This document shows, one piece after another, positions 19,794 through 20,493 of a DNA stretch of 20,493 nucleotides (within the stretch, counting starts at the first letter, position 1; each line of letters begins with the position of its first letter). Under the pieces are notes generated by a model. It saw only the letters and a program-made list of their open reading frames with translations. It had not been told where the DNA came from and made no database searches. Location of the stretch: assembly GCA_046263055.1 (NCBI GenBank), contig JBHELO010000008.1:1-20493 (forward strand). The letters run 5' to 3'. The DNA is from DATAQC01 sp046263055. Lineage in GTDB: Bacteria > Actinomycetota > Acidimicrobiia > Acidimicrobiales > AC-14. Made by a program: the position numbers and the translations under genes.

Positions 19794-20493
19794 ATGACCC
19801 TCGTGCACCGCGTCCTGCCGCCCCAGCCCGTGGCCAGCCTCGAAGAGCACGTGGACCGGGGCGGGGGCAAGGGCCTGCAGGCGGCCCGGGCGGCCGAGCC
19901 CGAGGCGCTGATCGAGGTGCTGGAGGCGTCGGGGCTGCGGGGGCGGGGCGGCGCCGGCTTCCCCACCGGGACCAAGTGGCGAACGGTGTCCGAGAACCGC
20001 TCCCCGGACCTCCCCACGGCGGTCGTGGTCAACGGCGCCGAAGGGGAGCCCGGAACCTACAAGGACCGAACCATCCTGCGCACCGACCCGTACTCGGTGC
20101 TCGAGGGGGCGCTCGTCGCCGCCCGCGCGGTGGGTGCCGACCAGGTCATCGTCGCCCTCAAGCGCTCGTTCACCACCGAGGTGGCGCGGGTGCGGGCGGC
20201 CGTCGCCGAGATCGAGAAGGTCGGGTGGGACGACGGCGTGCGCCTGTCGGTCTTCGAGGGTCCGGGCGAGTACCTCTACGGCGAGGAGACGGCCCTGCTG
20301 GAGACGTTGGACGGCCGTTACCCGTTTCCTCGCATCGCCCCGCCCTTCCGCCGGGGTGTGGTGGAGGTGGTGGAGACGGAGGGCGACGCCCGGTCGGAGA
20401 GCGGCCTCTCGGCCCACGTGGAGATGGCCGGCCCGGGTGGCGACTCTCCCGCCCCGCCCACCCTCGTGGACAACGTGGAGACGCTGGCCAACG
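19794..20493 (+). CDS. NuoF/HoxF-type flavoprotein, second copy, runs off the window
   Basis: The first 233 residues of a close paralogue of the gene at 16961-18370. Its start TLVHRVLPPQPVASLEEHVD aligns residue by residue with PLVHRVLYPSPIVSLDEYLA of that gene. SGLRGRGGAGFPTGTKW, NGAEGEPGTYKDR and FEGPGEYLYGEETALLE are the FMN/NADH motifs. A stretch after RRGVVEVVETEGDARSESG is about 20 residues longer than in the other copy, before PTLVDNVETLAN. The C-terminal [4Fe-4S] domain is beyond the window. The ATG at 19794 is six bases from an AAGACT box. The two copies probably feed different partner subunits. Confidence 0.88.
   Translation, partial: MTLVHRVLPPQPVASLEEHVDRGGGKGLQAARAAEPEALIEVLEASGLRGRGGAGFPTGTKWRTVSENRSPDLPTAVVVNGAEGEPGTYKDRTILRTDPYSVLEGALVAARAVGADQVIVALKRSFTTEVARVRAAVAEIEKVGWDDGVRLSVFEGPGEYLYGEETALLETLDGRYPFPRIAPPFRRGVVEVVETEGDARSESGLSAHVEMAGPGGDSPAPPTLVDNVETLAN

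Noticed and set aside
19397..19795. Full 132-residue version of the minus-strand ORF starting at 19795
   Set aside because: The first 80 residues are Pro/Arg/Gly low complexity and the start overlaps the divergent NuoF-like ATG; the shorter start at 19552 is preferred.
1..20493. tRNA, rRNA or tmRNA genes
   Set aside because: No cloverleaf with a conserved T-arm and no rRNA-like stretch was found by eye on either strand.

Overview
The window is very GC-rich, densely coded DNA of an actinobacterial type. It carries a WhiB iron-sulfur regulator with a C-terminal AT-hook, two luciferase-like flavin/F420-type oxidoreductases, an MMPL transporter, an Rpf-like secreted cell-wall protein, a Tat lipoprotein and many leaderless promoters. 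A deep-branching actinomycete such as the Acidimicrobiia fits, but that placement is inference. Several genes carry single-base breaks, so either real decay or assembly error must be kept in mind.

Layout. 1-3702 (minus strand): a frameshifted YCII-like gene at the window edge, a YVTN beta-propeller lipoprotein, TatA, a coiled-coil/Rpf-like secreted protein and a DJ-1/PfpI protein. 3783-6842 (plus): a luciferase-family oxidoreductase, a rhodanese-CBS protein whose catalytic cysteine codon is TGA, an overlapping F420-G6PDH-like oxidoreductase, and a 44-residue acidic protein ending at a strong hairpin. 6881-9619: a divergent MMPL exporter/MarR regulator pair with a palindromic operator. 9789-10568: a four-helix membrane protein and a cysteine-containing conserved protein. 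10638-11365: a WhiB7-like gene behind a long leader with a small upstream ORF and two mutually exclusive RNA helices, an apparent attenuator. 11381-13221: a nucleotidyltransferase-fold protein and an acidic GGED-repeat protein. 13385-15388: a divergent pair, a radical SAM (Rv2578c-like) enzyme and a secreted dienelactone hydrolase.

15430-16942 differs clearly: lower GC, AT-rich codons, gene fragments and tiny membrane or glycine-rich peptides of 29-46 residues on the minus strand. It looks like an acquired or decayed islet placed directly after a NuoF-like gene. 16961-20493 holds two close NuoF/HoxF-type flavoprotein paralogues, transcribed outward, flanking a CBS-pair protein and two small minus-strand genes. 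A CRP-like site lies in one promoter region and a 10-bp direct repeat in the other.

The most interesting signals are (1) the in-frame TGA exactly at the rhodanese nucleophile with a hairpin just downstream, a candidate selenoprotein; (2) the whiB7-like attenuator, with a 13-bp anti-terminator helix competing with an 11-bp terminator; (3) a consistent -10-box-to-start-codon geometry at about ten genes; and (4) the low-GC micro-protein islet.
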